DNA of 12,554 bases from an uncultured Rhizobiaceae group bacterium (GTDB lineage Bacteria; Pseudomonadota; Alphaproteobacteria; Rhizobiales; Rhizobiaceae), in contig CALDZZ010000073.1 in the NCBI GenBank assembly GCA_937944075.1, positions 1 through 12,554 on the forward strand, given 5' to 3'. The notes below the pieces were generated by a model. That model saw only the letters and a list, made by a program, of their open reading frames with translations. It searched no databases and had not been told where the DNA came from. Shown one piece after another: positions 1-7,230 of the stretch. A program made the position numbers and the translations under genes. Positions within the stretch are counted from its first letter, which is position 1. The number at the start of each line of letters is the position of its first letter.

Positions 1-1046
1 TGTGTTTCACCACGGGTGAATACCGCAGAGCCGTGCGTTCTTGGCAATACGCCAACTTCAGCAACAATCTGGCGAACCGTTGACAGATCACGTCCATCAA
101 TACGCTTGCCTGTTTTGATTATCGAACCACGAACCACATCTGCCTGAGCTGATTTGAAAACCTCGCTCAGAATGTTTGCCTCGTCTTCTGTTGATTCGTC
201 GGTCAGGAATTTTTCCTTGGCCTTGGCCTTGGCTGCATCCAGTGCTTCATAACGCTCCTGCTTGTCGGAAATCTTGTAGGCTGCATCAATGTCCTTGCCA
301 ACAAGTTTGACGACCTTAGCATGCAGATCGGAATGATCGGCCGCCTCGTGCTCGCGCATTGGCTTGGCAGCTTTCTCGGCAAGTTGTGCAACCGCTTCAA
401 TAACCGGCTGGAACTCTTCATGACCAAACATGACCGCACCCAGCATGACTTCTTCTGAAAGCACATTGGCTTCAGACTCAACCATGAGAACTGCATCAGA
501 TGTACCGGCAACAATCAGGTCAAGATCTGACTCGTCCATCTCGTCGATGTTCGGGTTCAGTACATAATCACCATCAATAAGGCCAACGCGGGCACCTGCG
601 ATCGGGCCCTGAAACGGCACACCTGAAATTGCAAGCGCAGCAGATGTTGCAACCATGGCAACCACATCCGGATTGTTTTCGAGATCGTGGGAAATAACCA
701 TGCAGGTTACTTGTGTATCGTTCTTGTAACCCTTGGCAAACAATGGGCGGATAGGACGGTCAATCAGACGAGAAACCAGGGTTTCGTTTTCTGAAGGGCG
801 CGCCTCGCGCTTGAAATAGCCACCCGGGATTTTACCGGCTGCATAGGCTTTTTCGATGTAGTTTACAGTAAGCGGGAAGAAATCCATGCCAGGCTTTGGA
901 GCCTTGTCGGATACTACCGCACACATGACGGTGGTTTCGCCATAGGTTACCAGCACACAGGCATCTGCCTGACGTGCAATTTTACCAGTCTCAATGGTCA
1001 GCGGACGGCCGCCCCATTCAATTTCTACCATATGATGATCAAACAT
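1..1046 (-). CDS. pnp: Polyribonucleotide nucleotidyltransferase (PNPase), N-terminal half, cut by the window edge
   Basis: PNPase degrades RNA 3' to 5' by phosphorolysis, alone or in the degradosome, and can also add 3' tails. The frame is open from an ATG at 1046 to the left edge, giving 348 full codons, about half of the usual 700 or so residues. The first RNase PH-like domain is recognisable from WGGRPLTIETGKIARQADA, then YGETTVMCAVV and FFPLTVNYIEKAYAAGKIPGG, with SRLIDRPIRPLF further on. The visible part ends in RTHGSAVFTRGET, which opens the second RNase PH-like domain. The start at 1046 is preferred over an in-frame ATG at 1031 because AAGGA lies 6 nt upstream of it. The gene follows rpsO, as in most proteobacteria, but a strong terminator separates them, so it probably has its own promoter. 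The KH and S1 RNA-binding domains lie outside the window. Confidence 0.96.
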   Translation of the reverse strand, partial: MFDHHMVEIEWGGRPLTIETGKIARQADACVLVTYGETTVMCAVVSDKAPKPGMDFFPLTVNYIEKAYAAGKIPGGYFKREARPSENETLVSRLIDRPIRPLFAKGYKNDTQVTCMVISHDLENNPDVVAMVATSAALAISGVPFQGPIAGARVGLIDGDYVLNPNIDEMDESDLDLIVAGTSDAVLMVESEANVLSEEVMLGAVMFGHEEFQPVIEAVAQLAEKAAKPMREHEAADHSDLHAKVVKLVGKDIDAAYKISDKQERYEALDAAKAKAKEKFLTDESTEDEANILSEVFKSAQADVVRGSIIKTGKRIDGRDLSTVRQIVAEVGVLPRTHGSAVFTRGET

Positions 1047-1251
1047 TTATTGTCCTTAAGTACATACATGCGTGGTGCCATCTTCATTTCGGGCAAGACG
1101 CTTTTTAGCCGTGTGTCGATTGGCTGTTTATGTCCAAGGGCAAGACAACGAGAGGTTCGGGTTTTGTAAGAGAATGAACCGCTTGTAATCCTGCCCAATA
1201 TTCGAGCCGTTTTACCTTGGCGCTTTTTACGGGTCACACGGTTGAAGCCCT
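1047..1251 (-). other. pnp 5' leader / rpsO-pnp intergenic region with possible long imperfect stem
   Basis: This non-coding stretch lies between the rpsO terminator and the pnp start. The pnp ribosome binding site (AAGGA) is at its downstream end. Several nested complementary segments can be seen: 1109-1115 with 1235-1241 (7 bp), 1134-1139 with 1215-1220 (6 bp), 1138-1142 with 1192-1196 (5 bp, partly competing), and 1154-1158 with 1176-1180 (5 bp). Two short direct repeats are also present: CGCTTTTTA at 1099 and 1221, and GGGCAAGAC at 1091 and 1138. In enterobacteria the pnp leader forms a long stem cut by RNase III and used for PNPase autoregulation; a similar role here is inference. I see no convincing promoter hexamers. 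A 70-codon minus-strand reading frame from a GTG at 1237 overlaps the pnp start but has no recognisable features. Confidence 0.35.
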
Positions 1252-1290
1252 AAAAAAGCGAAAACGGCGCAAAGCATATGCCCTGCGCCG
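1252..1290 (-). terminator. Intrinsic terminator after rpsO
   Basis: On the minus strand, 7 nt after the rpsO stop codon, the segment 1265-1290 folds on itself. Seven perfect pairs (CGGCGCA with TGCGCCG) continue through two G-T pairs into GCAT/ATGC around a small loop. It is followed by TTTT, three other bases and then TTTTTT (down to 1252). This is a textbook Rho-independent terminator. It should end or strongly reduce rpsO transcription before pnp; readthrough into pnp is possible. Confidence 0.8.
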
Positions 1291-1297
1291 GTAATCC

Positions 1298-1567
1298 TTA
1301 TCGGCGAATGCCGAGACGTGTAATCAGAGACTTGTAGCGCTCTTCGTCCTTTGCTCTTGTATAATCAAGAAGACGGCGGCGCTGGGAAACCATTTTCAAA
1401 AGACCACGACGTGAGTGGTTGTCTTTCTTGTGGCCCTTGAAGTGCTCTGTGAGGTTTTTGATACGTTCGGTCAATACTGCGACCTGAACTTCTGGTGAAC
1501 CAGTATCACCTGCATTTGTTGCAAATTCTTTTACGAGCTCAGCTTTGCGCTCTGGCGTAATCGACAT
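1298..1567 (-). CDS. rpsO: 30S ribosomal protein S15
   Basis: S15 is a primary binder of the central domain of 16S rRNA (helices 20-22) and takes part in bridges to the 50S subunit. The protein is 89 residues, exactly the family's usual length. It shows the hallmark segments ITPERKAELVKEFA near the start, GDTGSPEVQVAVLTERI at about residues 20-36, then LTEHFKGHKKDNHSRRGLL and a C-terminal VSQRRRLLDYTR with YKSLITRLGIRR. The ATG at 1567 gives this standard N-terminus. The gene is followed by its own terminator. It is preceded by two mutually exclusive hairpins that can hide its start region, consistent with the S15 autoregulation known in several bacteria. It is separated from truB by a plus-strand gene, so it is unlikely to be simply the last gene of the rimP-truB operon. 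Confidence 0.98.
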   Translation of the reverse strand: MSITPERKAELVKEFATNAGDTGSPEVQVAVLTERIKNLTEHFKGHKKDNHSRRGLLKMVSQRRRLLDYTRAKDEERYKSLITRLGIRR

Positions 1568-1572
1568 CAGCT

Positions 1573-1609
1573 TTTCTTTCTATTGTAGAAAGCCGTTGGG
1601 CTTTCGATT
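1573..1609 (-). promoter_or_regulatory. rpsO leader: two overlapping, mutually exclusive hairpins at the ribosome binding site
   Basis: Read on the minus strand, hairpin I (1605-1588) is GAAAGCC, loop CAAC, GGCTTTC, a perfect 7-bp stem. Hairpin II (1592-1576) is CTTTCTA, loop CAA, TAGAAAG, also a perfect 7-bp stem. The CTTTC at 1592-1588 serves as the 3' arm of I and the 5' arm of II, so only one can form at a time. Hairpin II contains the purine-rich AGAAAG, the only Shine-Dalgarno-like element before the ATG at 1567, so it would mask translation initiation. Regulatory rpsO leaders bound by S15 are established in E. coli and have been described in rhizobia. Assigning this element to S15 control is inference. 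Confidence 0.55.
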
Positions 1610-1650
1610 GTTAGTCTGTCGCCAACTGCCAAGATGTCGTCCAGCAGCGG

Positions 1651-1685
1651 CCATAATAAACAAAACGGACTTAAAAAGCCCGTTT
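1651..1685 (-). terminator. Candidate intrinsic terminator upstream of rpsO
   Basis: On the minus strand AAACGG (1685-1680) pairs with CCGTTT (1668-1663). After one mismatch, CTT pairs with AAG around a 3-nt loop. The 3' side runs into the U-rich TTTTGTTTATT. It could stop minus-strand transcripts that leave truB and run antisense through the plus-strand gene at 1844-2749, or act as an attenuator for rpsO if the rpsO promoter lies upstream. It is weaker than the terminator after rpsO. The rest of 1606-1843 holds no gene I can support and must contain promoters for rpsO and the divergent gene, but no clear hexamer pair was found. Confidence 0.45.
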
Positions 1686-1843
1686 CTAGGCGTTGTATAG
1701 TCGATTTTGATGGGTATGGCTAGTCTTTTGTTTCGGCCATATGGCACGATTTTCAGGGCGTTTTTTAAAGAAATCATAAACCATACGAGCAAAGTTTTCC
1801 GAAAACTATTTCCTTTACAATCCTATATGCCTTGGAGGGAAAA

Positions 1844-2749
1844 ATGTTTGAAAAAATAGAAAACAGCTGGAAACTGGCCAAAGAATGCTGGCGCGTCTTG
1901 ATGCTGGACAAGGAAATGCTGGCTTTTCCGTTCATGGCATTTATTTCCTCAGTTCTAGTCCTGGGGACGCTGGCATATCCTTTTTGGGCCAGTCAGTTTA
2001 CAGGCGTTTCCGGCACGGTTCCAAGCGTGGCTCCCGAGGTTCTTCCGCTTGCAATTGATGGCTCTTCGATGATGTTAGGCTGGCTTTTGTTGACCATTGT
2101 ACCGACCTATATCTGCTATTTTATCATGGTGTTCTTCAACGCTGGTCTGACGACATGCGCCTTTATCCGCTTGTGTGATGGAGATCCTGTTCTAAAGGAC
2201 GGTTTCGCCATGGCCTGGGAGCGTTTGCCAAAACTGTTTGCATACTCCGTCATGGCGGCAACCATCGGCCTGCTCTTGCGTATGGTCAAGGGTCGAAACA
2301 ATCTGCTGCGCAGTCTGCTTGGCGCAACCCTTGATCTGGGTTGGCGTGTTGCAAGCTTCTTTACAGTACCAACGATCATTGCAGAAGATAAAGGTGCCAT
2401 TGATGCGCTGAAGCGTTCAGGCCAATTGGTGAAACGCAACTGGGGCGAGGCGCTGACCCTTGAAATCGGATTTTCAGTTTTGGCATATCCCGCAATGGTG
2501 CCGTTTTTCGTTCTTGTCGGGTTTTCATACTCAATCGGGCAAAGCCTGCCGATCATCAGCGCTGTTCTGGTCACTATTGCATTTGTTTATATGTTCATCA
2601 TTTCACTGGTATTTTCAACGCTGGATGCTATCGCAAAGGCTGCGCTCTACATGTATGCAAAAGGCGAAGAGACACCTGAGGGATTTGAGCCAGCATTACT
2701 GGACAGTATTTTCAGACAAACGAATGACGGAAAACCCTCTTTGGCTTGA
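1844..2749 (+). CDS. DUF6159-like integral membrane protein
   Basis: Function unknown. The protein is 301 residues with several hydrophobic segments, at about residues 25-48, 76-106, 130-147, 205-230 and 235-262, so it should sit in the inner membrane. The N-terminal MFEKIENSWKLAKECWRVL, followed by LDKEMLAFP, matches what I know of the DUF6159 family. So do NAGLTTCAF, the conserved-looking GDPVLKDG loop and the segment AIDALKRSGQLVKRNWGEA after SFFTVPTIIAEDKG. The start is the ATG at 1844, which has GGAGGGA (1834-1840) just upstream; an upstream in-frame TTG at 1832 overlaps this ribosome binding site and is unlikely. It lies on the opposite strand to its neighbours and interrupts the usual truB-rpsO adjacency. 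Its last 38 bp overlap the 3' end of truB in convergent orientation. Confidence 0.85.
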   Translation: MFEKIENSWKLAKECWRVLMLDKEMLAFPFMAFISSVLVLGTLAYPFWASQFTGVSGTVPSVAPEVLPLAIDGSSMMLGWLLLTIVPTYICYFIMVFFNAGLTTCAFIRLCDGDPVLKDGFAMAWERLPKLFAYSVMAATIGLLLRMVKGRNNLLRSLLGATLDLGWRVASFFTVPTIIAEDKGAIDALKRSGQLVKRNWGEALTLEIGFSVLAYPAMVPFFVLVGFSYSIGQSLPIISAVLVTIAFVYMFIISLVFSTLDAIAKAALYMYAKGEETPEGFEPALLDSIFRQTNDGKPSLA

Positions 2750-3635
2750 ATTGACCCTTGTCAACTTCACCAAGGGCAATCAATTCGTCTCCGCTGAAAG
2801 CATAGGCTTCTTCCGCATGCGCGATTGCATCACGACCTCTCAATACAATTGAGTTGCCCAACCGCAATCTGTGTACCTGTTCCTTGGTGACCGGCACTTC
2901 GATAATTTCATCCAGCGCTGTTCCCGTCGTAAAGAGTTCTGAATCAAGCGCCTCCATATCCCCTTCCATTTCGACCAGTTTATCAAGCGGGATAAGGTCT
3001 TCTTCCAGAAAGGGAGCAACAGACGTTCTGCGAAGTTCGGTAATGTGCCCATAACACTCAAGATCGCGTCCCATGTCACGCGCCAGCGAGCGCACATAAG
3101 TGCCTTTCCCGCAAAGCACTTCAAAGATTGCTGTATCCTCAGTAAATTCAACCAGCTCAAGCTTTTTGATGGAAACAGTGCGCGACTTGATTTCCATTTC
3201 TTCACCATCACGGGCACGTTTGTAGGCACGTTCGCCATCTATCTTGACGGCTGAAAATTGTGGTGGAACCTGCTCTATTTCACCCGTATAAGCAGGCAGA
3301 AGTGACAGGATTTCTTCCTTGGAAGGGCGTTTGTCAGACGTATTCGTTACTTCACCAGCAAGATCATCCGTGTTTGTTTCAGCCCCCCATGTAACTGTAA
3401 AGCGGTAAGTTTTTTCACCATCCATTATGTACGGGACGGTACGTGTGGCTTCACCCAGCGCCAATGGCAACATGCCAGAGGCAAGCGGATCAAGCGTGCC
3501 AGCATGGCCTGCCTTGGCTGCCTGATAGAGCCATTTGATCTTTGATACGCATTGTGTCGAACCAATGCCTACCGGCTTGTCGAGAATGACCCAACCTGAA
3601 ATCGGACGTCCCTTTTTCTTGCGCTGTCGGCTCAT
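2712..3635 (-). CDS. truB: tRNA pseudouridine-55 synthase TruB
   Basis: TruB isomerises U55 in the T-loop of tRNAs to pseudouridine and has an additional tRNA chaperone role. The 307-residue protein opens with GWVILDKPVGIGSTQCV and carries the catalytic-loop signature AGHAGTLDPLASGMLP, in which Asp49 is the expected nucleophile. Further family motifs are KTYRFTVTWGAETNTDDLAG, PPQFSAVKIDGERAYKRARDG and GTYVRSLARDMG. The C-terminus ends in the usual FKPKRVF with five extra residues. The start ATG overlaps the rbfA stop (ATGA, 4 bp), indicating translational coupling. Its 3' end overlaps the oppositely oriented DUF6159 gene by 38 bp and no terminator follows directly, so transcription may run on antisense to that gene. 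Confidence 0.97.
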   Translation of the reverse strand: MSRQRKKKGRPISGWVILDKPVGIGSTQCVSKIKWLYQAAKAGHAGTLDPLASGMLPLALGEATRTVPYIMDGEKTYRFTVTWGAETNTDDLAGEVTNTSDKRPSKEEILSLLPAYTGEIEQVPPQFSAVKIDGERAYKRARDGEEMEIKSRTVSIKKLELVEFTEDTAIFEVLCGKGTYVRSLARDMGRDLECYGHITELRRTSVAPFLEEDLIPLDKLVEMEGDMEALDSELFTTGTALDEIIEVPVTKEQVHRLRLGNSIVLRGRDAIAHAEEAYAFSGDELIALGEVDKGQFKPKRVFRHSFV

Positions 3636-4036
3636 TGATCTTCCTCGCTGTCATCCAGGTCACGCTTGACCTGAGGGGAATGCAGTAGCGCATCAATTTT
3701 TGAGTAATTGTCAAAGCTTGTATCTTCACGAAACCTGAAAGACGGCATGTATTTCATCTGGTTTAATTCCGGTGAGAGTTTGCCACGGATAAATTTTGCA
3801 TTTTCAGCCAGTGCCTTGATAATGGGCTTTGCGTCTCCGCCACCTAATGGCGAAACATAGCAGGTTGCTATTTTCAAATCCGGCGACATGGCAACTTCAG
3901 AGATTGAAATTACATTGCTTTGCAAAACATCATTCTGAATTTCGCCACGCTGCAACAGTTGCGTCAAAGCATGGCGAACATTTTCTCCCACTCGCAATTG
4001 GCGTTGTGATGGGCCTTTGCCCGAAAACTTGCTCAT
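3632..4036 (-). CDS. rbfA: 30S ribosome-binding factor RbfA
   Basis: RbfA binds the immature 30S subunit and helps 16S rRNA 5'-end maturation; it is also a cold-shock adaptation factor. The 134-residue protein shows the family pattern: SQRQLRVGENVRHALTQLLQRGEI at the N-terminus, then SVISISEV-type and SPDLKIATCYVSPLGG strands. The motif ENAKFIRGKLSPELNQMKYMP and the strand FRFREDTSFDNYSKIDALL follow. A short acidic tail ends in DDSEEDQ. It is joined by 4-bp ATGA overlaps to the YcxB-like gene upstream and to truB downstream, so the three are probably translated in a coupled way. In most relatives infB directly precedes rbfA; here the small membrane protein gene intervenes. Confidence 0.96.
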   Translation of the reverse strand: MSKFSGKGPSQRQLRVGENVRHALTQLLQRGEIQNDVLQSNVISISEVAMSPDLKIATCYVSPLGGGDAKPIIKALAENAKFIRGKLSPELNQMKYMPSFRFREDTSFDNYSKIDALLHSPQVKRDLDDSEEDQ

Positions 4037-4557
4037 TGTAACAATTCCTGATTTTTCACCTTGCTTGAAACAAGCTGTTTGAATGTTTTGATTTCTTGCG
4101 CGTTGGCAAAGCCACGTTTCGGGACAACATAAGCCTGGATCTTATTGATCCAGAGCTGGAAATGCTCCGGCTGCTCATCTGCCAGAATGATTGCTTCCCA
4201 CTCGTGAGTTCCTTCAAAAGACGGCATGTGGATTTTCAGACCAGAATCTTCAAATTTCATTCCGACCACCTTTCCATCAAGCATCTGCTTTTTGTAATAG
4301 TGCCTTAGGTAAAGCGGCTTCAACACGTAAAATACAAGCGCCAGCAACAGGCCAATGCCAGCATTGGCAAAGTGAATCAATTTCAAATCAAGACCATTGG
4401 AGGTTGTCCAGATCACAAAGAAAAGCGTTATGGCGATATTGACGGCAATAATGAAAAACAAAAACATCCAAGACAATCTGGCAAATCTGCCACGGGAATC
4501 CATTGCCTTAATCAGTGCAGCATAGTCTGCATAAGTATAGGTGAAATTGACTTCCAT
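4033..4557 (-). CDS. YcxB-like two-TM membrane protein
   Basis: Function unknown. The protein is 174 residues with two hydrophobic helices at about residues 28-50 and 62-80, separated by a short loop. A soluble C-terminal region follows that resembles the YcxB-like domain: HYYKKQMLDGKVVGMKFEDSGLKI, then GTHEWEAIILADEQPEHFQLW and a VVPKRGF motif near residue 144. This topology, two TM helices followed by a small beta-rich domain ending in IPKR/VPKR-type residues, is typical of that family. The ATG at 4557 has AAAGGG upstream, immediately after an 11-bp hairpin. The TGA stop overlaps the rbfA start (ATGA). Its place between infB and rbfA, with coupling to rbfA, is unusual. It may be a passenger or have a link to translation; the sequence does not say which. 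Confidence 0.8.
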   Translation of the reverse strand: MEVNFTYTYADYAALIKAMDSRGRFARLSWMFLFFIIAVNIAITLFFVIWTTSNGLDLKLIHFANAGIGLLLALVFYVLKPLYLRHYYKKQMLDGKVVGMKFEDSGLKIHMPSFEGTHEWEAIILADEQPEHFQLWINKIQAYVVPKRGFANAQEIKTFKQLVSSKVKNQELLQ

Positions 4558-4568
4558 TTTGACCCTTT

Positions 4569-4597
4569 CACTCTTGCGGAATCGGACCGCAAGAGTG
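4569..4597 (-). repeat. Perfect 11-bp inverted repeat between infB and the YcxB-like gene
   Basis: CACTCTTGCGG (4569-4579) is exactly inverted as CCGCAAGAGTG (4587-4597) around a 7-nt loop. As RNA on the minus strand it makes a perfect 11-bp stem in the 63-nt gap after infB. No T-run follows on either strand, so it is not a standard intrinsic terminator. On the minus strand it ends directly before the AAAGGG ribosome binding site of the next gene. A role in mRNA processing, 3' protection of the infB message or lowering translation of the next gene is inference. Confidence 0.75.
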
Positions 4598-4620
4598 TGG
4601 TATTAATCTGGTTCAGGCGC

Positions 4621-7149
4621 TTAAAGCGAACGCTCGATGTGCTCGACCCGGAAACACTCAATCACATCGCCCTGGCGAATGTCCTGATAGTTTTCGAACG
4701 CCATGCCGCATTCCTGTCCACCCTGGACTTCGGAGACTTCATCCTTGAAGCGTTTCAGCGTAGACAGCATGCCTTCATGAATAACCACATTATCCCTTAG
4801 AAGACGCACACCAGAGCCCCGCTCAACCTTGCCTTCAGTAATCCGACAACCGGCAACCTTGCCAACCTTGGACACATTGAAGACTTCCAGAATTTCTGCA
4901 TAACCCAGGAATGTCTCGCGACGTTCGGGAGCAAGAAGGCCGGACATGACGTTCTTCATGTCATCTACCAGATCGTAAATGATAGAATAATAACGGATCT
5001 CGATGCCCTCAGCCTCGGCTGCGTCACGCGCCTGCTTGTTGGCACGAACGTTAAAGGCCAAAATCGGCGCATTGGATGCAACTGCGAGCGCCACATCCGA
5101 TTCTGTAATCGCACCGACGCCTGAATGAACCACGCGGGCTGCAACTTCGTCGGTATTCATTTTCTCAAGCGCTTGCTGAATGGCTTCGGCAGAACCCTGC
5201 ACATCTGCTTTCAGGACAAGGGCTGCTTCACTCAATTCACTTGTTTGAAGCTGAGTCATCATTTGTTCAAGCGAACCACGTGAACCGGCTGCGCGGGCAA
5301 CCGCCTTTTCTCGTGACAAGCGCTGACGGTATTCGGAAATTTCACGCGCACGCGCTTCGTTCTCAACTACGCCAATGCGATCACCAGCAGATGGTGCGCC
5401 GTTAAGACCCAAAATCTCGACCGGCATGGAAGGGGATGCTTCCTTGAGCTGTTCACCCTGATCATTGACGATCGCACGAACCTTGCCCCATTCATCGCCT
5501 GCAACGATAATATCGCCAACGTTCAGAGTACCGCGGTTAATCAAAACCGTTGCAACCGGACCCCTGCCCTTATCGAGCTTGGCTTCAATCACGGAACCTT
5601 CGCCAGGGCGATCCGGATTTGCCTTTAGATCAAGCAGTTCAGACTGAAGTGTGATTGCCTCAAGCAATTTGTCCAGATTGGTTCCCTTTAGAGCAGAGAC
5701 TTCAACTGCAAGCACTTCACCGCCCATATCCTCGACGAAAACTTCATGCTGAAGCAATTCGGTTTTCACCTTGTTGGCATCGGCTGCGGGTCTGTCCATC
5801 TTGTTGATGGCAACAATGATCGGAACTTCAGCCGCTTTGGCGTGGTTGATCGATTCGATTGTTTGCGGCATGACGCTGTCATCGGCTGCAACCACCAAAA
5901 TGGCGATGTCCGTGATTTGCGCACCCCGTGCACGCATGGATGTGAAGGCTTCGTGACCTGGCGTATCAATGAAGGAAATCAACTGTCCATCATGCTCAAC
6001 CTGATAGGCACCGATATGCTGGGTAATGCCACCAGCTTCACCAGACACAACATTTGCATTGCGAAGGGCATCCAGCAGGGATGTCTTGCCGTGGTCAACG
6101 TGACCCATAATCGTTACAACCGGTGGGCGCGACTGAAGATCCTTGTCATCATCAGGCGCATCAAAGATGCCATCTTCAATGTCACTGTCTGAAACGCGCC
6201 TTACGGTATGGCCAAACTCTTCAGTAATAAGCTCTGCGGTATCCGCATCGATGATGTCGCCCGGTTTCATCATTTGACCTTGCTGCATCAGATATTTGAT
6301 TACATCAACAGAACGTTCGGACATACGGTTGGCAAGTTCCTGAATGGTAATGGTTTCAGGCAATTGCACTTCACGTGAAACTTTCTCGCGCGGGCCTGCA
6401 TTTTGCTGGGCCAGACGCTTTGCCTTTTCCTGACGACGCTTGAGCGCTGCCAATGAAGGTCCACGCTTGCCGCTGTCTTCATCCAGTGCATTTGTGAGTG
6501 TCAGTTTTGTCTTGCGACGGTCATCGCCACCCTTGGTACGGGATGGTTTTGCCGGTTCTTCAGGCTTCTTGCGCTCAAAAGGCTTAAGCTCTTTTGGCTT
6601 TGGCTCATCACGTGTAGCTGGCTTGGTAATTGCGCCTTCTTCCGCTTGCGCGGCAATTGCTGAAGCGTCTGCTGCTGCAATGCGTTCAGCCTCTGCGCGT
6701 TCTGCTGCAAGGCGTTCCTCTTCCTCGGATTTTCTTTTTGCCTCTTCTTCCTTGGTTTTGGCGCGTTCGGCATCTTCCTTGGCGCGGCGCTGTTCATCCT
6801 GAGCTGCCTTGGCGCGGTCGGTTTCCTCGCGCGCCTTTGCTTCTTCAAGCGCACGATTACGCGCTTCCATTTCACTTTTGGAAAGATTGGAAGGTACGAC
6901 TGGCTGTTGTGGCTTTGGCGCGGCTTCTACCGGCTTTTCTGCAGCAGGCTTGGCGGCCTCTGTCTTCTGCTCGACAGGAGGTGTGTCACCGGGTTTGTTT
7001 ATCCGGCGTTTGCGGGTTTCCACCACAACGGATTTGCTACGACCATGAGAGAAATTCTGACGCACTGTTCCCTGCGAAATGCCACTGCCTCGCAATGTTA
7101 GTGTTTTTTTCTCTTTTGGGGCGTTATTGTCGCCTTCGTTCTCGCTCAT
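4621..7149 (-). CDS. infB: Translation initiation factor IF-2
   Basis: IF-2 is the GTPase that brings initiator fMet-tRNA to the 30S subunit and promotes 50S joining. The protein has 842 residues. It starts with an alphaproteobacterial-type segment (KKTLTLRGSGISQGTVRQNFS, then SKSVVVETRKRR). A long low-complexity region rich in Ala, Glu, Lys and Arg follows (about 55-250), then the IF2N domain (LPETITIQELANRMSERS, about 263-280). The G domain shows G1 GHVDHGKT (349-356), G3 DTPGH (395-399), G4 NKMD (449-452) and G5 SAL (485-487). Domains II to IV follow, ending in GQECGMAFENYQDIRQGDVIE. The ATG at 7149 has AAGG upstream. It lies 81 bp after ylxR and is followed by a strong hairpin rather than rbfA. 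Confidence 0.98.
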   Translation of the reverse strand: MSENEGDNNAPKEKKTLTLRGSGISQGTVRQNFSHGRSKSVVVETRKRRINKPGDTPPVEQKTEAAKPAAEKPVEAAPKPQQPVVPSNLSKSEMEARNRALEEAKAREETDRAKAAQDEQRRAKEDAERAKTKEEEAKRKSEEEERLAAERAEAERIAAADASAIAAQAEEGAITKPATRDEPKPKELKPFERKKPEEPAKPSRTKGGDDRRKTKLTLTNALDEDSGKRGPSLAALKRRQEKAKRLAQQNAGPREKVSREVQLPETITIQELANRMSERSVDVIKYLMQQGQMMKPGDIIDADTAELITEEFGHTVRRVSDSDIEDGIFDAPDDDKDLQSRPPVVTIMGHVDHGKTSLLDALRNANVVSGEAGGITQHIGAYQVEHDGQLISFIDTPGHEAFTSMRARGAQITDIAILVVAADDSVMPQTIESINHAKAAEVPIIVAINKMDRPAADANKVKTELLQHEVFVEDMGGEVLAVEVSALKGTNLDKLLEAITLQSELLDLKANPDRPGEGSVIEAKLDKGRGPVATVLINRGTLNVGDIIVAGDEWGKVRAIVNDQGEQLKEASPSMPVEILGLNGAPSAGDRIGVVENEARAREISEYRQRLSREKAVARAAGSRGSLEQMMTQLQTSELSEAALVLKADVQGSAEAIQQALEKMNTDEVAARVVHSGVGAITESDVALAVASNAPILAFNVRANKQARDAAEAEGIEIRYYSIIYDLVDDMKNVMSGLLAPERRETFLGYAEILEVFNVSKVGKVAGCRITEGKVERGSGVRLLRDNVVIHEGMLSTLKRFKDEVSEVQGGQECGMAFENYQDIRQGDVIECFRVEHIERSL

Positions 7150-7230
7150 ATTCTACCTTATCTGTACCCTGTGAGGGCTTTTTGAACCTTATAACATATA
7201 AAATCCAGTATTTAATTTCATTCGAGGCAA

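Noticed and set aside
1025..1237. 70-codon minus-strand reading frame before pnp, from a GTG
   Set aside because: Overlaps the pnp start, has no recognisable domain, and lies in what looks like the pnp leader. A leader peptide cannot be excluded but is unsupported.
1832..1843. TTG at 1832 as start of the DUF6159-like gene
   Set aside because: The TTG overlaps the GGAGGG ribosome binding site that serves the ATG at 1844, and the family N-terminus begins at that ATG.
4569..4597. Intrinsic terminator after infB
   Set aside because: The hairpin is strong but no T-run follows on either strand, so it is listed as an inverted repeat instead.
7150..7230. Internal promoter or attenuator in the AT-rich ylxR-infB gap
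   Set aside because: AT-rich hexamers such as TTATAT and TTATAA occur but without a -35 box at a fitting distance; the only hairpin (CCCT/AGGG) is too small to support a call.
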